41,105 nt of DNA from Scytolyngbya sp. HA4215-MV1 (GTDB lineage: Bacteria > Cyanobacteriota > Cyanobacteriia > Leptolyngbyales > Leptolyngbyaceae), in the NCBI GenBank assembly GCA_019359045.1, contig JAHHIA010000024.1, positions 1 through 41,105 on the forward strand, given 5' to 3'. A model generated the notes under the pieces. That model saw only the letters and a list, made by a program, of their open reading frames with translations. It made no database searches and was not told the origin of the DNA. Both the position numbers and the translations under genes were made by a program. Shown one piece after another: positions 29,066 through 39,174 of the stretch (positions are counted from its first letter, which is position 1; the number at the start of each line of letters is the position of its first letter).

Positions 29066-29320
29066 GGGAGCGATCGCTCAATCGCTCAGTTAATGAACAG
29101 CTAGGGGTTGAGCCCAGATGAAGGCAAAAAGGTGCCAGATGACCGCGAAGCCTTGTCTGGAAGGAGTTTGGAAGAAGCAATTATCTGTTGCTTGTAAATC
29201 AGCACTACTGCACAACACGCAATAAATCAAAGAAGGGAACATCAAATTTTCTATTGCCTAGAAGATGGGCATAGCAATAGCTTTAGCGTTTCGTGGCACT
29301 AAATTACACGTATCCTGATT
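29066..29320. other. Gap containing one arm of a 22-bp inverted repeat
   Basis: No gene is visible. Positions 29201-29222 are the left arm of a perfect inverted repeat whose right arm is 39880-39901. Confidence 0.6.
29201..29222 (+). repeat. Left arm of a perfect 22-bp inverted repeat
   Basis: The 22 bases starting AGCACTACTG are exactly complementary to 39880-39901. The arms bound a 10.7-kb block holding the Tn3 remnant, the WD40 gene and the reductase operon. No matching target duplication was found next to the arms. Confidence 0.75.
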
Positions 29321-29563
29321 GCACCCCTAATTCGTTATAACCACTTGATCGCCAACTGCTTGATTTTCTACAACGTCGTTGAGATCAGTCGCATTCTGCA
29401 AGAACTCACGGTCGAAGGCTATCCACTGGAAGCCGATGCCATCGCCACTCTCAGTCCTTACTGGACTCAGCACGTCAACCGCTTTGGCAGCTATGACCTT
29501 GACCTCAACCGTCATCCCAACCCTTTAGATTACGATCACCCGGTTATACCAAAACTCGAGTAG
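29321..29563 (+). pseudogene. C-terminal remnant of a Tn3-family transposase
   Basis: Eighty codons encode IRYNHLIANCLIFYNVVEIS, then RILQELTVEGYPLEADAIAT, then LSPYWTQHVNRFGSYDLDL. This is the characteristic end of Tn3-type TnpA proteins (NCLIFYN followed later by LSPY and HVNRFG). The catalytic part is missing, so it cannot act. No resolvase or intact 38-bp Tn3 end was found. It marks an old transposition event at the left edge of the 10.7-kb block. Confidence 0.8.
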
Positions 29564-29591
29564 AACAAAAATACTGTGCTCCGCAACTCCC

Positions 29592-29741
29592 TCCTGGAAA
29601 GCCTTTCAAGCCAGTCATGATACCAAATTACACGAATGGGTCTCCGACCCGAGCAAGTGGTAGTACAGAGGACAATTTACCCGTTTGCAGCGGCTGAAAC
29701 CCTTATGCTGCGTTGCACTTCTGCTCCCCTATGGCAGTTAA
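29592..29741 (+). pseudogene. Possible gene remnant with an internal stop
   Basis: A frame reading SWKAFQASHDTKLHEWVSDP is broken by TAG and continues YRGQFTRLQRLKP. It may be part of the same decayed mobile element. Identity unknown. Confidence 0.3.
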
Positions 29742-29756
29742 CCAAGGGTGAACGCC

Positions 29757-32700
29757 TCAACGCTCAATGGCCCCTAGTGCTTTCAGGGTAGATTTTTGAG
29801 CCACTGTCAGGCCGGTTGCGCCTTGAAGCTTCATCCCTTCATAGAGACGATCGACTGTCTGCGTATGCATACAGCGTCCTGTCGTCACGTCCCAGAGCTT
29901 GATGGTGCGATCGTCGCTACCACTGAATACGGTTTGACTATCGGCGCTAAAGATAACTGACCGAACCCAACTGGTGTGCTCATGCCATACGTGGAGGCAA
30001 TGCCCCGTTTGCAGATCCCACAATCGAATAGTTTGGTCATCACTGCCACTGGCCAATATTTGACCATCAGGGCTGATGGTAAGCGTCCACACCGATCCTG
30101 TATGCCCTCGCAACGTCTGCGCACACCCCCCGGTTTGGACATTCCACAATCGAATGGTTTGGTCATGACTGCCACTGGCCAAAATTTGACTACTGGAGTC
30201 AAAAGCCACTGTGAAAACGGCGTCCGTATGCCCCTGCAAGATCTTCAGACACGCTCCGGTTTGCAGATCCCATAAGCGAGTAGTGCTATCGTAGCTGCCA
30301 CTTGCCAACCCTTGACCGCTGGGGGCAAACGCGATCGCGCGAATACCGCCCTCATGCCCACGTAACACCCGCAAACAGTGATGCGTCTGCACATCCCACA
30401 GTCGTATCGTGCGATCGTCACTACTGCTGGCCAAACGTTGTCCCTCGGGACTAAACAGCACTGTCCAGAGAGACGCGCTATGCGCTGACCACTGGTCGAG
30501 TTGCCCGGTTTGGATCTGCCACAGGGCGATCGAGCCATCATGGCGATTGATTGCTAGCGTTTGCCCATCCGGACTAAAGCTTAAATTGGTTAAGGATGAA
30601 ACCCAACGGGTCGGGCTAGAAAACGTTTTGTAAGGGTGTAGCGTTAACAGATGGCGATCTAACTGCAAATGCCACAGCTGGATCGTTTCATCCTGACGAC
30701 TACTGGCCAGCAGTTGACCATCAGGACTGAGACTCAGGGAGTGAATCCCACCCGTATACCCACGCAACGTTTTGAGGCTTTGTCCACTCTGCAAATGCCA
30801 CAGTCGCACCGTATTATCTTGACCTGAACTGATCAACCATTGACCGTCGGCACTGATGACAAGCCCGTAAACATCGTGCGTATGACCGTCGAGCACATAG
30901 ATGGCTTGCCCATCCTGGACGTTCCAAAGGCGCAGCGTGCCATCGCGACTGGCACTGGCCAACCAACGACCATCCGGGCTAAAGGCGATGTCCCAAACCC
31001 AATTCGTGTGTCCATGCAGCAGTTTGGCACTGGAGTTTATGAAACTGGGCTTAGACTGCTGATCATGGGAGCGATGACGACTCCACAGTCGAATTGATCC
31101 ATCGCGGCAGCCACTGGCTAGCTGTTGTCCGTCCGGGCTATAGCGCACACACTGAACCCCGTTGGTATGCCCCTGTAAGACACTCAAGCAGTGCCCATGG
31201 CTTACATCCCAAATCCGAAGGTCGGTATCATGACTACTACTGGCTAAGGTTTGCTGATCAGGAGAGAAGTGGACGGCGTAAACACTCTGGGTGTGTCCCT
31301 TTAAGACGCGGAGACACTGCCCTTGCAAATTCCATAAGCGCACAGTTTTGTCTTCACTGCCACTCGCTAAGCGCTGACCATCGGGACTAAAACTCACAGA
31401 CCAAACACAGCCTGTATGCTTTGTAAGCATCTGCAAGCATTCACCGCTCTGGACATCCCACAAGCGCACTGAACTATCAGTACCACCGCTGGCTAACGTT
31501 TTGCCATCCGGACTAAAGGTAACCGACCAGACCCAGCCTGTGTGACCGGCAAAGGTCGCCAAGAGTTGGGTTGTGATGATGTTCCAGAGATAGACGTTGC
31601 CGCTGGAATCACCGACTGCGATCGTTTGACCGTCTGGACTCAGGTCGAGCGACCTGGCAAGACTGAGCGTTTCGGAAAAGATCGATTTGGTCAAATCGGT
31701 ATCCTGAAAATCGACTCCGGCTAAATCGACCTGTCGCAAGTCGGCTTGCTGCACCACGAGACCAGAAAAGTCAGAGCCGCGCAAATCGACTTGAAGTTGC
31801 ACCAACAGGTTGATCAGGTTGCCTGCGAGGTACCCTGGTGCTTTTCCCTGCTGTGCCAGTAATTGCCTTGCTTGCACCTCGATCGCAGCCACACTACCAA
31901 AGCGAGCGAGAAGTTCCTCGATCACCGGCTGCACCACTAAGCGTGCTTGAATCTCTCGGATATACTCCTTTGCCTGTACGCGTAATAAGGTGTGCGTGCG
32001 CAGAAAGCGAAGCTGCTGGGTCTCAAATTCAGTACAGATCTGCTGTACAAAGCGCTCTGTGACGTATTCCATCACCACTGGCTGGAGGAAGAATAACCCA
32101 TCCGTTTTTGCCATCGGCGTAGGCTTGACCTTTTCGATCAGCGATCGCCGCAACAGCGAGTGGATGATATTGGGTATTTGTTGCTGAGTGGCACGATTCA
32201 CCACATTCTCGCGGATGTCAGCGATCGAGACTGGCTCCCGATGGATCGCAAACCAGGACAGAGTTTTCTGTTCGGCTTCGGAGAGACGATCGCACTGACG
32301 ATCCAGCAGATCGCGAATATCTTCAAAAATAGCAAGACCCTGACTGAGATAGGGCAACACCGCTGCAATGCTACCGTTAAACAAATCCTGAGTGGCGGCT
32401 GCTACCAGTTTCAACGCCAGCGGATTACCCCCGTAGTGATGGATCAAGGTCTGCCATTCGGCTTCTGAACCCGTGAAGGCTCCCTTCTGCCGAAAGATAG
32501 CGCGTCCGTCAGCAGCGGTCAGTCCACTTAAGGGCAGGGACTGCACCAACGCCTGTGTGCCTTCCATCAGTACCATTTCGCGGGGCTTTTCGCGGCTGGT
32601 GAGCAACAAACAACTGCGGTGAGAGGTTTCGCCAATGGTTCTGAGCAACTGTCCGTAACCTTCGTAGCCCGATCGCCATTGTCCTACCGACTCACGCTGC

Positions 32701-33413
32701 AGAATCGTTTCAGCATTATCCAGCATCAACAAACACCGACGAGATCGGAGCGATTGCATCAGTTTGGAAAGCTTTTCATTGATCGTGGCGGGAATAACCG
32801 GATCTTCTCCCTGGAGCGGCATGAGAAATTTCAAGACACTCGCCAAGAGTTCATTCAAGGGGGGTGCGTTGGCCAGCGATCGCCAGACCACAATCTCAAA
32901 TTCCGTCTGCATTTGCAGCGCTGCATTGACGGCGATCGTACTTTTGCCAATGCCACCAATGCCCAACAATCCCACTAGGCGACAGCGCTCCGACACAACC
33001 CAGTGCCACAATTGCGCCAGTTCTGCCTCGCGCCCGTAAAACACGGCGGTATCGACTGCTGTATCCCAGTCCTGTTGGGGATTTATCCGTTGGGTCTCCG
33101 GTTCTTCCAGTGATAGGACAGGGGAGGTAAAGTCTGCCTGTATCAATGACAGCCCGAACGCCCGGAAAAGGTACTCCAGTGACTGGCGATTGACTCCCAG
33201 TTCACGCTTCAAGGCGCGGGCAAGGGTATTCAGAGAGAGTCCAGTGCGCTCGCTGAGAGCTTCCTGGGTAAAGTGCTTGCCCCAGGTTTCGTCCGCTTCT
33301 GCCTGCTGTTTTGCCGCCTGAAATTTCTGCCATCCCTGAGGAGACAGGATCACGCCGCGCACGCGTCTAGAAGCGGCTCGACCTTGACCAGATTCTGATG
33401 GGTTGACATCCAT
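29757..33413 (-). CDS. HTH / NB-ARC STAND NTPase with 14 WD40 repeats
   Basis: This is a 1218-residue multidomain protein. An N-terminal helical HTH-like region (about 20-90: [20 protein letters not shown]) is followed by an NB-ARC ATPase. Walker A is GIGGIGKST (151-159), Walker B LLMLDNAE (about 228), a sensor LLLTSREKP lies at about 270, and GGNPLALKL follows. After a helical linker come a few pentapeptide-like repeats ([20 protein letters not shown]) and then fourteen WD40 units ending in motifs such as [12 protein letters not shown], enough for two seven-bladed propellers. STAND proteins act as sensors that oligomerise when their repeat domain finds a ligand. Many serve in bacterial defence or signalling. 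No effector domain is evident; the HTH may fill that role. Confidence 0.92.
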   Translation of the reverse strand: MDVNPSESGQGRAASRRVRGVILSPQGWQKFQAAKQQAEADETWGKHFTQEALSERTGLSLNTLARALKRELGVNRQSLEYLFRAFGLSLIQADFTSPVLSLEEPETQRINPQQDWDTAVDTAVFYGREAELAQLWHWVVSERCRLVGLLGIGGIGKSTIAVNAALQMQTEFEIVVWRSLANAPPLNELLASVLKFLMPLQGEDPVIPATINEKLSKLMQSLRSRRCLLMLDNAETILQRESVGQWRSGYEGYGQLLRTIGETSHRSCLLLTSREKPREMVLMEGTQALVQSLPLSGLTAADGRAIFRQKGAFTGSEAEWQTLIHHYGGNPLALKLVAAATQDLFNGSIAAVLPYLSQGLAIFEDIRDLLDRQCDRLSEAEQKTLSWFAIHREPVSIADIRENVVNRATQQQIPNIIHSLLRRSLIEKVKPTPMAKTDGLFFLQPVVMEYVTERFVQQICTEFETQQLRFLRTHTLLRVQAKEYIREIQARLVVQPVIEELLARFGSVAAIEVQARQLLAQQGKAPGYLAGNLINLLVQLQVDLRGSDFSGLVVQQADLRQVDLAGVDFQDTDLTKSIFSETLSLARSLDLSPDGQTIAVGDSSGNVYLWNIITTQLLATFAGHTGWVWSVTFSPDGKTLASGGTDSSVRLWDVQSGECLQMLTKHTGCVWSVSFSPDGQRLASGSEDKTVRLWNLQGQCLRVLKGHTQSVYAVHFSPDQQTLASSSHDTDLRIWDVSHGHCLSVLQGHTNGVQCVRYSPDGQQLASGCRDGSIRLWSRHRSHDQQSKPSFINSSAKLLHGHTNWVWDIAFSPDGRWLASASRDGTLRLWNVQDGQAIYVLDGHTHDVYGLVISADGQWLISSGQDNTVRLWHLQSGQSLKTLRGYTGGIHSLSLSPDGQLLASSRQDETIQLWHLQLDRHLLTLHPYKTFSSPTRWVSSLTNLSFSPDGQTLAINRHDGSIALWQIQTGQLDQWSAHSASLWTVLFSPEGQRLASSSDDRTIRLWDVQTHHCLRVLRGHEGGIRAIAFAPSGQGLASGSYDSTTRLWDLQTGACLKILQGHTDAVFTVAFDSSSQILASGSHDQTIRLWNVQTGGCAQTLRGHTGSVWTLTISPDGQILASGSDDQTIRLWDLQTGHCLHVWHEHTSWVRSVIFSADSQTVFSGSDDRTIKLWDVTTGRCMHTQTVDRLYEGMKLQGATGLTVAQKSTLKALGAIER

Positions 33414-33741
33414 AGATCAGCTACGGTGCAGAGGCGCAGCGTGAGAATTTGCCTCAAGCATACCGTGCATGGCTCGGATGCCGCAGGATTCACTGCTACA
33501 GAGGCAGCCGCGAATAATTCTCTCCCAGTGCTTGTTTATGGGCTTGCCCGTCCCCGATTCACTTCCTGCCGCCTCCTTCCTACTTAGATTGCGTTTTAAC
33601 TCAGAGAATTTGAGTGGTCTCAATCGAGCGATCGCTGAAGAATGAAGCGTAACCACTGTTGCAGATCAAGCTCACTAACCTTAGCAAAGGGCTTTTCTTT
33701 CAATGAAGCCCTACGCCACAATCCACCATCAAGGAGAATAC
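33414..33741. other. Divergent intergenic region, 328 bp
   Basis: It separates the STAND gene from the oxidoreductase operon. A 7-bp perfect hairpin (AGGGCTT at 33688-33694 with 33706-33712) lies in the presumed leader of the operon, 29 bases before the first ATG. No other clear signal or gene is visible. Confidence 0.4.
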
Positions 33742-34164
33742 ATGAGCGATCCACGGGTAGAACAGAACAAAGAACTGGTTTTAACAGCGATGACTGAGGC
33801 CTTTAGCAAGCGCGATGACAGTGCCTTCGATCGCTTCTGGGCAGAGGATTACATTCAGCACAACCACTACATTCCACCGTTTCGATCAGGGCTTCGGAGT
33901 CTAGTGGCGCAGCTTCCGCCTGAATTTACGTATGAGCCGGGCATGATCATCGGCGAGGGCGACCTGGTCATGATTCACGGGCGCTATACAGGGGGTCGCG
34001 TCGGACAGCCACCCCAGATTATTGCCGATATTTTCCGCATTGCCGATGGGCTACTCGTGGAGCACTGGGACGTGGTGGCGGATGAGATTCCTGCTGAGAA
34101 GACCGTGAGCGGGAATGCCATGTTCACAAATCCACAGGCGACCTTGCAGCCGCTCTCCGCTTAG
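33742..34164 (+). CDS. SnoaL/NTF2-like protein
   Basis: The ATG at 33742-33744 is preceded by AAGGAG, giving 140 residues. The sequence fits the NTF2-like SnoaL family: NKELVLTAMTEAFSKRDDSA, then FWAEDYIQHNHYIPP, then EGDLVMIHGRYTG and FRIADGLLVEHWDVVADEIP. These small cone-shaped proteins include ester cyclases, dehydratases and isomerases; the conserved His and Asp residues could serve catalysis. It is the first gene of a seven-gene operon of reductases and hydrolases, so a small-molecule step is likely. A longer start at 33703 lacks a ribosome site. Confidence 0.8.
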   Translation: MSDPRVEQNKELVLTAMTEAFSKRDDSAFDRFWAEDYIQHNHYIPPFRSGLRSLVAQLPPEFTYEPGMIIGEGDLVMIHGRYTGGRVGQPPQIIADIFRIADGLLVEHWDVVADEIPAEKTVSGNAMFTNPQATLQPLSA

Positions 34165-34216
34165 CTGCTCTAGAAATACTACAACAGTCGCTGATCCCAA
34201 ACAGAATTGGAGAAAG

Positions 34217-35242
34217 ATGGCAACGACCTATAAAGCAATTGAAGTGACCACTCCAGGAGTGCTGAAGCTCGTTGAGCGTCCCATGGTGGAACCCGGTAAG
34301 GGACAGGTACGCATCCGCGTGGAGGCTGCTGGAGTCTGCCACAGCGATGCTCTGACGATCGAAGGCACGTTACCAGGTATCACGTATCCTCGTGTACCCG
34401 GTCACGAAATCGCTGGCTACATTGAGGCGTTAGGCGCAGGAGTGGAGCGGTGGCAAGTCGGTCAGCGCGTCGGTGTTGGTTGGTTCGGCGGAGAATGTGG
34501 ACACTGCGAACCGTGTCGGCGAGGCTATTTCATCAACTGCTTAAACCTCATCATTTCGGGCATCAGCACAGATGGGGGCTACGCAGAAGTTGTGATCGCC
34601 GAGGCACGGGCGCTGGCTTCTCTGCCGGAGCACATCACGGCTGCGGAGGCGGCACCGTTGCTGTGTGCTGGCGTGACCACCTTCAACGCCTTACGCAACG
34701 CTAAGTTGCGGGCAGGTGATCTGGTGGCGATTCAAGGGATCGGCGGACTCGGTCATCTCGCGGTTCAGTTCGCCCGACGCATGGGCTTTCGCACGGTAGC
34801 CATTGCCCGTGGCAGAGAAAAAGAGAAGCTGGCACGTGAGCTGGGTGCCCATGAGTACATTGACAGCCTAGAGCAGGATGCGGCCCAGATCTTGCTCCAG
34901 ATGGGTGGCGCTAACGCCATCCTGGCTACGGCCGCCAGCGGCAAAGCGATGGGACCACTCATTGCAGGACTCGCAGTGCGGGGCAAGCTCATCGTTGTGG
35001 GAGCGTCGCCCGAACCCTTGGAGATCAACATCGGGCAGCTCATCACGGGAACGCAATCGATCCAGGGCGAAGCCGTTGGGACCGCGATCGACGAAGAAGA
35101 CACCCTGGCTTTCAGCGCGCTGCAATCCGTTCACCCACTGATCGAGTTAGTGCCGCTCGAAAAGGCACCGGAAGCCTATGCCCGCATGATGCGGAATGAA
35201 GCCCGTTTCCGCATCGTCTTGACGCCTGAGGCTGCCGTCTAG
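34217..35242 (+). CDS. Zinc-dependent alcohol dehydrogenase (MDR family)
   Basis: From ATG 34217, after GGAGAAAG, the enzyme has 341 residues. The catalytic zinc ligands are visible: Cys41 in GVCHSD, His63-Glu64 in PGHE, Cys150 in LLCAG. The structural zinc site has all four cysteines (94, 97, 100, 108: CGHCEPCRRGYFINC). GIGGLGH (174-180) is the NAD(P)-binding turn. It oxidises alcohols or reduces aldehydes. Next to two ene-reductases it probably works on the same unsaturated carbonyl or alcohol substrates. The family call is firm; the substrate is unknown. Confidence 0.9.
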   Translation: MATTYKAIEVTTPGVLKLVERPMVEPGKGQVRIRVEAAGVCHSDALTIEGTLPGITYPRVPGHEIAGYIEALGAGVERWQVGQRVGVGWFGGECGHCEPCRRGYFINCLNLIISGISTDGGYAEVVIAEARALASLPEHITAAEAAPLLCAGVTTFNALRNAKLRAGDLVAIQGIGGLGHLAVQFARRMGFRTVAIARGREKEKLARELGAHEYIDSLEQDAAQILLQMGGANAILATAASGKAMGPLIAGLAVRGKLIVVGASPEPLEINIGQLITGTQSIQGEAVGTAIDEEDTLAFSALQSVHPLIELVPLEKAPEAYARMMRNEARFRIVLTPEAAV

Positions 35243-35282
35243 GCATTGACAACCCATCCATTCACAAAACAGGAGATGCTCA

Positions 35283-36455
35283 ATGTCTAACATCACTGAG
35301 ACTCAAGCAACGGAGGCTCAACAAACCGCTAGCACCCTAAACAGGGCGGCGCTTTTCACTCCCATTCAGTTTGGCGCGATGCTCTTGAAACACCGCATCG
35401 TGATGGCACCGCTGACGCGATCGCGCTCCATTCAGCCCGACTCTGTGCCTGGTGATCTCATGGCTGCGTACTACGCGCAACGGGCTACCGATGGCGGCTT
35501 CATCATCAGTGAAGCGACCAATATCTCCAAGACCAGTCGCGGCTGGCTCGGCTCGCCAGGGCTTTACTCCAAACAGCAGGTGGCAGGCTGGAAGCAGGTG
35601 GTCGCTGGTGTCCATGCCAAAGGTGGACAGATGTTTGCCCAGCTCTGGCATACCGGGCGTTCCTCCCATGTGTCGATGACGGGTGGTGAAACTCCTGTGT
35701 CGGCTTCCGTCGATCCGGCTTACTGGCAGAACCCGTCCCATCTGGCTTCAACACCAGATGGATGGGTCCAACCATCACCGCATCGGGCGTTGACCGTCGC
35801 CGAGATCGCGCTGATTGTCGAGGATTATCGTCAGGCGGCAGCACGGGCGCTGGAGGCTGGTTTTGAAGGTGTCGAACTGCACGCCGCCAACGGGTATCTG
35901 GTCGATCAGTTTCTGCAAGACGGCAGCAACAAGCGCACCGACGAGTATGGCGGCTCCGTTGAGCACCGATCGCGCTTTTTGCTGGAGGTGGTCGCCGCGA
36001 TGACTTCCGTGTGGGGCGGCGATCGCGTTGGCGTTCGCCTTGGTCCAAGCGGCACCTGGAACGGCATGTCAGATAGCAATCCCCAGGCGCTCTTTACGCA
36101 TGTCGCCGCCCAGTTGAACCAGTTTGGTCTGGCTTACCTGCATCTCATCGAGCCACGCGTAAAAGGCAGTGAGGTCGTGCTGGAGCATCAAGGAGCCATT
36201 GCCGCTGAGCAGATGCGAACGATCTTTCAGGGCAAAATCATCGCCGCTGGGGGCTTCGAGCCAGACACAGCCGAGACAATAGTGGCCAATGGCACGGCGG
36301 ACGCAGTGGCATTCGGTCGCCATTTTATTGCCAATCCCGATTTACCCCGTCGTATTCGGGAAGGGCTACCGCTGGCTGCTTACGATCGCAATACTTTCTA
36401 CACATTCGATGCGCACGGCTATACCGATTACCCGTTTTATAACGGCAATGCCTGA
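35283..36455 (+). CDS. Old Yellow Enzyme family ene-reductase 1
   Basis: This 390-residue FMN enzyme has the complete family pattern: NRAALFTPIQFGAMLLKHRI with VMAPLTRSRS (FMN binding), FAQLWHTGRSSH, and the substrate-binding HAANGYLVDQF with His200, Asn203 and the proton-donor Tyr205. After that come NKRTDEYGGSVEHRSRF and a C-terminal phosphate-binding FGRHFIANPDLPRRI. It reduces activated C=C bonds using NAD(P)H, as in NemA and related detoxifying enzymes. It lies 40 bp after the alcohol dehydrogenase gene in the same operon. A second, altered copy of the family is two genes downstream. Confidence 0.92.
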   Translation: MSNITETQATEAQQTASTLNRAALFTPIQFGAMLLKHRIVMAPLTRSRSIQPDSVPGDLMAAYYAQRATDGGFIISEATNISKTSRGWLGSPGLYSKQQVAGWKQVVAGVHAKGGQMFAQLWHTGRSSHVSMTGGETPVSASVDPAYWQNPSHLASTPDGWVQPSPHRALTVAEIALIVEDYRQAAARALEAGFEGVELHAANGYLVDQFLQDGSNKRTDEYGGSVEHRSRFLLEVVAAMTSVWGGDRVGVRLGPSGTWNGMSDSNPQALFTHVAAQLNQFGLAYLHLIEPRVKGSEVVLEHQGAIAAEQMRTIFQGKIIAAGGFEPDTAETIVANGTADAVAFGRHFIANPDLPRRIREGLPLAAYDRNTFYTFDAHGYTDYPFYNGNA

Positions 36456-36508
36456 GCGCATTAATCACGGCAGAACAAACTAAGCTTCAAACAAAAAACA
36501 GAGGAACT

Positions 36509-37204
36509 ATGAGCACAACTGTAAAGGTGATGTTGGTACATGGCGCTTGGGCGGATGGCTCGTGCTGGAGCAAGGTCATCCCGTTACTTCAGGCTCAAGG
36601 CCTCAATGTGACAGCCGCACAGATCCCGCTGACTTCGCTGGCAGATGATATTGCGGTCACCCGTCGGCTGCTGGCAATGCAAACAGAACCGATCGTTCTC
36701 GTGGGGCACTCCTATGGTGGTGCGGTGATCACGGGCGCTGCGACCGAAACTCCCAATGTGAAAGCGCTCGTTTACATCACGGCGTTTGGTCTCGATGAAG
36801 GTGAGAGCCTCGCGTCCCTCAGCAAACAGGGTCCGCCATCGGCAGGTTCGACCGCGATCGAGCCTGACAGTAATGGCTTTTTGTGGATTAACCGGAACGG
36901 CTTCCACAAAGCGTTTGCTGCCGATGCCACCCCCACCGAAGCGGCCGTCATGGCGGCAGTCCAGAGACCGCTGAGTGTGGCAAGCTTTACCGAAGCGGAA
37001 GGTGTACCCGCCTGGAAGATGATTCCGTCCTGGTATCTCGTCTGCACCGAGGATCAGATGATTCCACCACCCGCACAGGAGTTCATGGCTCAACGGATGG
37101 GTGCCACGGTGAAGTCAGTGCCGAGCAGCCACGCTCCGTTCATTTCGCAGCCGCAGGCAGTTGCCGACATCATTGCGCTTGCGGTGGCTTCTGTCGCACA
37201 GTAA
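36509..37204 (+). CDS. Alpha/beta-hydrolase
   Basis: This 231-residue hydrolase has the oxyanion HGAWADGSCW near the start, the nucleophile elbow GHSYGG (Ser68), Asp182 in CTEDQMIPP and His208 in SSHAPFI, completing a Ser-Asp-His triad. The size and sequence fit the EstC/salicylate-esterase-like group with HGAW and PxxSHxPF motifs. It probably hydrolyses small esters or related compounds made or cleared by the neighbouring reductases. GAGGAAC before the ATG is a fair ribosome site. Substrate unknown. Confidence 0.88.
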   Translation: MSTTVKVMLVHGAWADGSCWSKVIPLLQAQGLNVTAAQIPLTSLADDIAVTRRLLAMQTEPIVLVGHSYGGAVITGAATETPNVKALVYITAFGLDEGESLASLSKQGPPSAGSTAIEPDSNGFLWINRNGFHKAFAADATPTEAAVMAAVQRPLSVASFTEAEGVPAWKMIPSWYLVCTEDQMIPPPAQEFMAQRMGATVKSVPSSHAPFISQPQAVADIIALAVASVAQ

Positions 37205-37267
37205 GCGCCCAATTTTGCACTCCGTCCAAAGTGAATCAGCCCCATTAACACGCGCGAAGGATTCTCA

Positions 37268-37984
37268 ATGAATGAATTACTGGATTTAGCTGTCAAAGCA
37301 CACGGTGGTCTCGAACGTTGGCATCAGGTGAAAGCAATCAAAGTAGCCGCAGCTATCACTGGCGGAATCTGGTATCTGAAGGGGAAAGGTGATGTGCTGA
37401 AGGATGTGGTCATGACGATCGAGACGCAGCAAGAGCGTCTCACCATGGACTTCCCCGGTCAAAATAAACGTTCTCTTTTTGAGCCGCGTCGCGTCGTCCT
37501 GGAGACCGCAGATGGCACGCTGCTTGAAGCGCGCGACGATCCAGAAAAGTCGTTTGAAGGTCAGCAGCAGGAGACACCCTGGGATGATATCCATGTCGCC
37601 TACTTCAGTGGGGAGGCGCTATGGACCTATCTCAACACGCCGTTCCTCTACACCCATGATGGTTTTAGCACAGAGGAGATCGCCCCCATCGAAGTAGAGG
37701 GTGAAACCTGGAGGCGCTTAAAGGTGACGTTTCCCGACGATGTGAAGAGCCACACCCGTGAACAAATCTCGTGCTTCGGACCCGATGGTCTGTTGCGTCG
37801 GCACGACTACACCGTTGACATCCTGGGCGGGGCCACCGGGCTGAACTACGCTTCCGATTATCGTGATGTTGACGGCATTATCGTGCCCACGAAGCGTCGT
37901 GTTTATGCCTACGAAGGCGACTACCAGCTTGTGAAAGAACCGCTGCTCGTGGCGATCGACATGGGTGAGATCACCCTCCTCTAG
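37268..37984 (+). CDS. Conserved hypothetical protein of the reductase operon
   Basis: The 238-residue protein has no signal peptide. It begins NELLDLAVKAHGGLERWHQV, a pattern also seen at the start of some lipoprotein-carrier-like (LolA-fold) and DUF proteins. It continues with alternating beta strands (WRRLKVTFPDDVKSHTREQI, then YASDYRDVDGIIVPTKRRVY) that suggest a half-barrel binding a hydrophobic ligand. The last strand region is EPLLVAIDMGEITLL. It lies 63 bp after the hydrolase gene and is probably co-transcribed. A ligand carrier or non-enzymatic binding protein is plausible; no catalytic motif is evident. Confidence 0.65.
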   Translation: MNELLDLAVKAHGGLERWHQVKAIKVAAAITGGIWYLKGKGDVLKDVVMTIETQQERLTMDFPGQNKRSLFEPRRVVLETADGTLLEARDDPEKSFEGQQQETPWDDIHVAYFSGEALWTYLNTPFLYTHDGFSTEEIAPIEVEGETWRRLKVTFPDDVKSHTREQISCFGPDGLLRRHDYTVDILGGATGLNYASDYRDVDGIIVPTKRRVYAYEGDYQLVKEPLLVAIDMGEITLL

Positions 37985-38064
37985 CCTTCCAATGTTTTTC
38001 GGGATGAGCTGCTTTGAGGCGGATTATCCCGTTTTGGCTTACTGCTCTTAGGAGGACAGGTTCG

Positions 38065-39174
38065 ATGACAACAAATACTCTGTTTACACCCTTGCGTCTG
38101 GGTGCGATCGCCCTGCCCAACCGGATCATCATGGCACCACTTACCCGCATGCGTGCTGGTGCCGAGAATGTGCCGACCGCACTCAACGCGGCCTACTATG
38201 CTCAGCGCGCCTCAGCCGGACTCATCATTTCTGAAGGTACCGCCATCAGCCCTCAGGCTCATGGTTATCCCAGTGCCCCTGGCATTTATACAGCAGAGCA
38301 GATTGTTGGCTGGCGGGCTGTCACGGATGCCGTTCACGCCCGCGGCGGTCGTATCGTGATGCAGATTGCTCACAATGGACGGAACTCCCATTCATCCCTG
38401 CTGCCTGATGGTGCGCTGCCCGTAGCCCCATCCGCTATTCCGCCGTCTCTACCAGCGCTGACCAAAACGTTCCAACAGGTGCCCAGTGAGATGCCGCGAT
38501 CCTTAGAGACATCGGAAATTTCGGGCATTGTGGCGACGTTTCGTCAAGCCGCTTTGAACGCGATCGACGCTGGGTTCGATGGCGTGGAGCTCCAGGGTGC
38601 CAATAGCCATTTAATCGAGCAATTCCTGGAAGACGGCACCAATAAGCGCACCGATCACTATGGCGGCTCCAAAGAAAATCGCGCGCGGTTTCTCTGGGAA
38701 ATTGTTGAAGCTGTGAGCACGGCGATTGGGAGCGATCGCCTCGGTGTCCGCCTGTCGCCATTCGGGCAATATGGGGGCATCCACGACAACAGTCCCCAAG
38801 CACTCTTCACTTTTATCATCAAAGAGTTGAATCAGCGCCGCCTTGCCTACTTGCATTTGATTGAAGCACGGGGATCGGAAATCGGACTTACAGACGAACT
38901 CCATGAGGATGCCTTGAACAACGCCGCGCTCTTTCGCCCCGTCTTCGACGGTCCTTTGCTCTCAGCCGCTGCTTACAGTCCAGCGAGTGCGGCACAGGCG
39001 ATCGAGCAGCAGCATGCCGATGCCATTGCCTTCGGTCGTCTCTTCATCACCAATCCTGACCTCGTCGAACGGATTAAAGCCGATCAGCCGCTCAATCAGT
39101 TCGATCGCTCCACCTTCTATGGTGGCGGAGAACACGGCTACACCGACTACAAGACGGTTGAAGAGGTGGCATGA
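38065..39174 (+). CDS. Old Yellow Enzyme family protein 2, with altered active site
   Basis: From ATG 38065, with AGGAGG upstream, the product has 369 residues. FMN-binding parts are kept: NRIIMAPLTRMR, QIAHNGRNSH, NKRTDHYGGSKENRARF and FGRLFITNPDLVERI. The substrate-binding stretch reads ELQGANSHLIEQF, where the family has HxxNxY. Thus the first His is Gln177, Asn180 is kept, and the proton-donor Tyr is His182. Such changes should alter binding of carbonyl or nitro groups and proton transfer, so it may use another substrate or a different mechanism. Its stop overlaps the next gene by 4 bp (ATGA). Confidence 0.88.
   Translation: MTTNTLFTPLRLGAIALPNRIIMAPLTRMRAGAENVPTALNAAYYAQRASAGLIISEGTAISPQAHGYPSAPGIYTAEQIVGWRAVTDAVHARGGRIVMQIAHNGRNSHSSLLPDGALPVAPSAIPPSLPALTKTFQQVPSEMPRSLETSEISGIVATFRQAALNAIDAGFDGVELQGANSHLIEQFLEDGTNKRTDHYGGSKENRARFLWEIVEAVSTAIGSDRLGVRLSPFGQYGGIHDNSPQALFTFIIKELNQRRLAYLHLIEARGSEIGLTDELHEDALNNAALFRPVFDGPLLSAAAYSPASAAQAIEQQHADAIAFGRLFITNPDLVERIKADQPLNQFDRSTFYGGGEHGYTDYKTVEEVA

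Noticed and set aside
29850-31700. Regularly spaced repeats that might suggest a CRISPR array or tandem repeat element
   Set aside because: The spacing of about 126 bp and the encoded GH...D.T.RLWD pattern are WD40 repeats within one open gene.
33417-33656. Minus-strand open frame of 79 codons upstream of the STAND gene
   Set aside because: No family resemblance or ribosome site; more likely the leader and promoter DNA of the STAND gene.
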